DNA of 6,941 nt from positions 1-6,941 of the forward strand of contig DEPQ01000025.1 of NCBI GenBank assembly GCA_002358855.1, in the 5' to 3' direction. Positions 6,595 to 6,941 of the stretch are shown piece by piece. Numbering within the stretch: position 1 is the first letter of the stretch; each line of letters begins with the position of its first letter. Both the position numbers and the translations under genes were made by a program. A model generated the notes under the pieces. That model made no database searches, was not told where the DNA came from, and worked only from the letters and a program-made list of their open reading frames with translations. Origin of the DNA: Bacteroidales bacterium UBA3388. GTDB lineage: Bacteria; Bacteroidota; Bacteroidia; Bacteroidales; P3.

Positions 6595-6753
6595 AAAAAA
6601 ACGTGGGACTTTTTTCTTATTCTAAGTGTGAGGTCTTGGAACTACCTAATCCATTAAATAAGTAAAGCCCACGATATTACTCGTGAGCGTTTACTGCTTT
6701 ACTTTTAATGGATTGTATGAAATGTTCCAAGTTTCACACCTATAAAGTTAAGC
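6595..6753 (-). ncRNA. Candidate structured RNA with 6S-like architecture
   Basis: The core is a long hairpin. GTGTGA (6626-6631) pairs with TCACAC (6734-6739) and CTTGGAAC (6635-6642) with GTTCCAAG (6724-6731), giving a 14-bp closing stem. Next comes an asymmetric central bubble (6643-6647 against 6715-6723). Above it, AATCCATTAAA (6648-6658) pairs with TTTAATGGATT (6704-6714) and AGTAAAGC (6661-6668) with GCTTTACT (6696-6703), a 19-bp arm with one two-base bulge. A small CACGA/TCGTG hairpin sits in the terminal loop. The minus strand is preferred because of the perfect promoter upstream and the U7 tract (6601-6595). Stem, bubble and arm resemble 6S RNA, including the short Bacteroidota '6S-Flavo' class, but I cannot confirm family membership. 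The alternative is a 5' leader of the DUF805 operon. The outer limits given are approximate. Confidence 0.5.
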
Positions 6754-6874
6754 AAAAACGCTTTTTATGTCGTATTAAAATTTACTCAGTCTAAATTATC
6801 GTTATTCTTTGTCTCCTTTTTGTCCTCCTTTTTTAAGGGTTACACAATTTTTTCGTTAATAATTTTTCACGCCA

Positions 6875-6905
6875 CAAAGGTATAACAATTTTTTTAAAGT
6901 ACAAA
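6875..6905 (-). promoter_or_regulatory. Consensus Bacteroidota promoter reading left into the structured RNA
   Basis: On the minus strand, TTTG (6905-6902) is followed after 19 bases by TACCTTTG (6882-6875), an exact match to the TTTG-N19-21-TAnnTTTG housekeeping promoter. The expected start is near 6868, which is about 130 bases before the hairpin and about 380 bases before the DUF805 ATG. It is the only TAnnTTTG match on this strand noticed between 6488 and 6905. Confidence 0.65.
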
Positions 6906-6941
6906 AAACTTGCGAATAAAGTCTTGGTTTTCTAAGTTCAA

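Larger units (their letters stand above)
6488..6941. other. 454-base region without a protein gene
   Basis: The stretch holds the leftward promoter (6875-6905), a purine-rich leader in transcript sense with a tandem imperfect repeat (6808-6830), the long hairpin (6626-6739), the U7 tract (6601-6595) and a further inverted repeat AAGTCCCA/TGGGACTT (6547-6554 with 6604-6611). Bases 6488-6540 are almost pure A/T and show no promoter match. Nothing recognisable was seen in 6906-6941. The only short open frame of note (6556-6657, plus strand) lies antisense to the RNA and is not supported. Confidence 0.7.

Noticed and set aside
6604..6620. Plus-strand intrinsic terminator formed by AAGTCCCA (6547-6554) and TGGGACTT (6604-6611) before a T-rich run
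   Set aside because: The loop would be 49 bases and nothing upstream is convincingly transcribed on the plus strand; the repeat is better considered with the minus-strand RNA.
6556..6657. 33-codon plus-strand frame starting MAITYFFS, overlapping the structured RNA
   Set aside because: It is antisense to the candidate RNA, has no good plus-strand promoter or ribosome-binding site, and half of it is dictated by the hairpin sequence.
6541..6760. tmRNA, SRP RNA, RNase P RNA or tRNA as identity of the structured region
   Set aside because: No T-loop GGTTCGA-type sequence, no alanine-ending tag frame, no GGAAGGAAGCAG-like SRP loop and no GAGGAAAGTCC-like RNase P block was found on either strand.
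1..6941. CRISPR array, insertion sequence, transposase or integrase
   Set aside because: No regularly spaced repeats, terminal inverted repeats with target duplications, or recombinase frames were seen.

Overview
The window is an AT-rich piece of a Bacteroidota (Bacteroidetes) chromosome. Three things point there: an outer-membrane beta-barrel of the TonB-receptor-like kind typical of the phylum, the purN / acpP-fabF-rnc neighbourhood with an RNase III of Bacteroidota type, and promoter-like sites that fit the phylum-specific TTTG-N19-21-TAnnTTTG consensus rather than the E. coli one. Start codons lack strong Shine-Dalgarno sequences, which is also usual for the phylum. I cannot place it below phylum level.

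Layout. Bases 2-1534 (+) are the 3' end of a large outer-membrane beta-barrel gene whose start lies outside the window. It converges, with one base between stop codons, on purN (1536-2102, -; purine synthesis). A 218-base divergent region (2103-2320) holds candidate promoters for purN and for a rightward housekeeping cluster: acpP (2321-2557), fabF (2570-3817), rnc (3821-4579) and lipA (4536-5405). The first two genes provide the acyl carrier and the elongating condensing enzyme of type II fatty acid synthesis. LipA uses octanoyl groups drawn from that pathway to build lipoyl cofactors. RNase III sits between them and its reading frame overlaps the start of lipA by 44 bases. The cluster ends at a hairpin (5427-5471) that can serve both strands.

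The right part is leftward. A DUF805 membrane protein (6140-6487), a 65-residue two-helix membrane protein (5856-6053) and a small lipoprotein (5501-5854) probably form one envelope-related transcription unit. The last two are one base apart. A perfect 11-bp hairpin lies between the first two.

The least ordinary part is 6488-6941, which has no convincing protein gene. It contains a consensus-perfect leftward promoter (6875-6905) and, downstream of it, a long imperfect hairpin (6626-6739). The hairpin's closing stem, central bubble and long upper arm resemble a 6S-type RNA. It is followed by a U7 tract and by segments that can pair in mutually exclusive ways. It is either a stand-alone 6S-like regulatory RNA or a structured, possibly attenuating, leader of the DUF805 operon. 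No mobile element, CRISPR array, tRNA or rRNA was seen.
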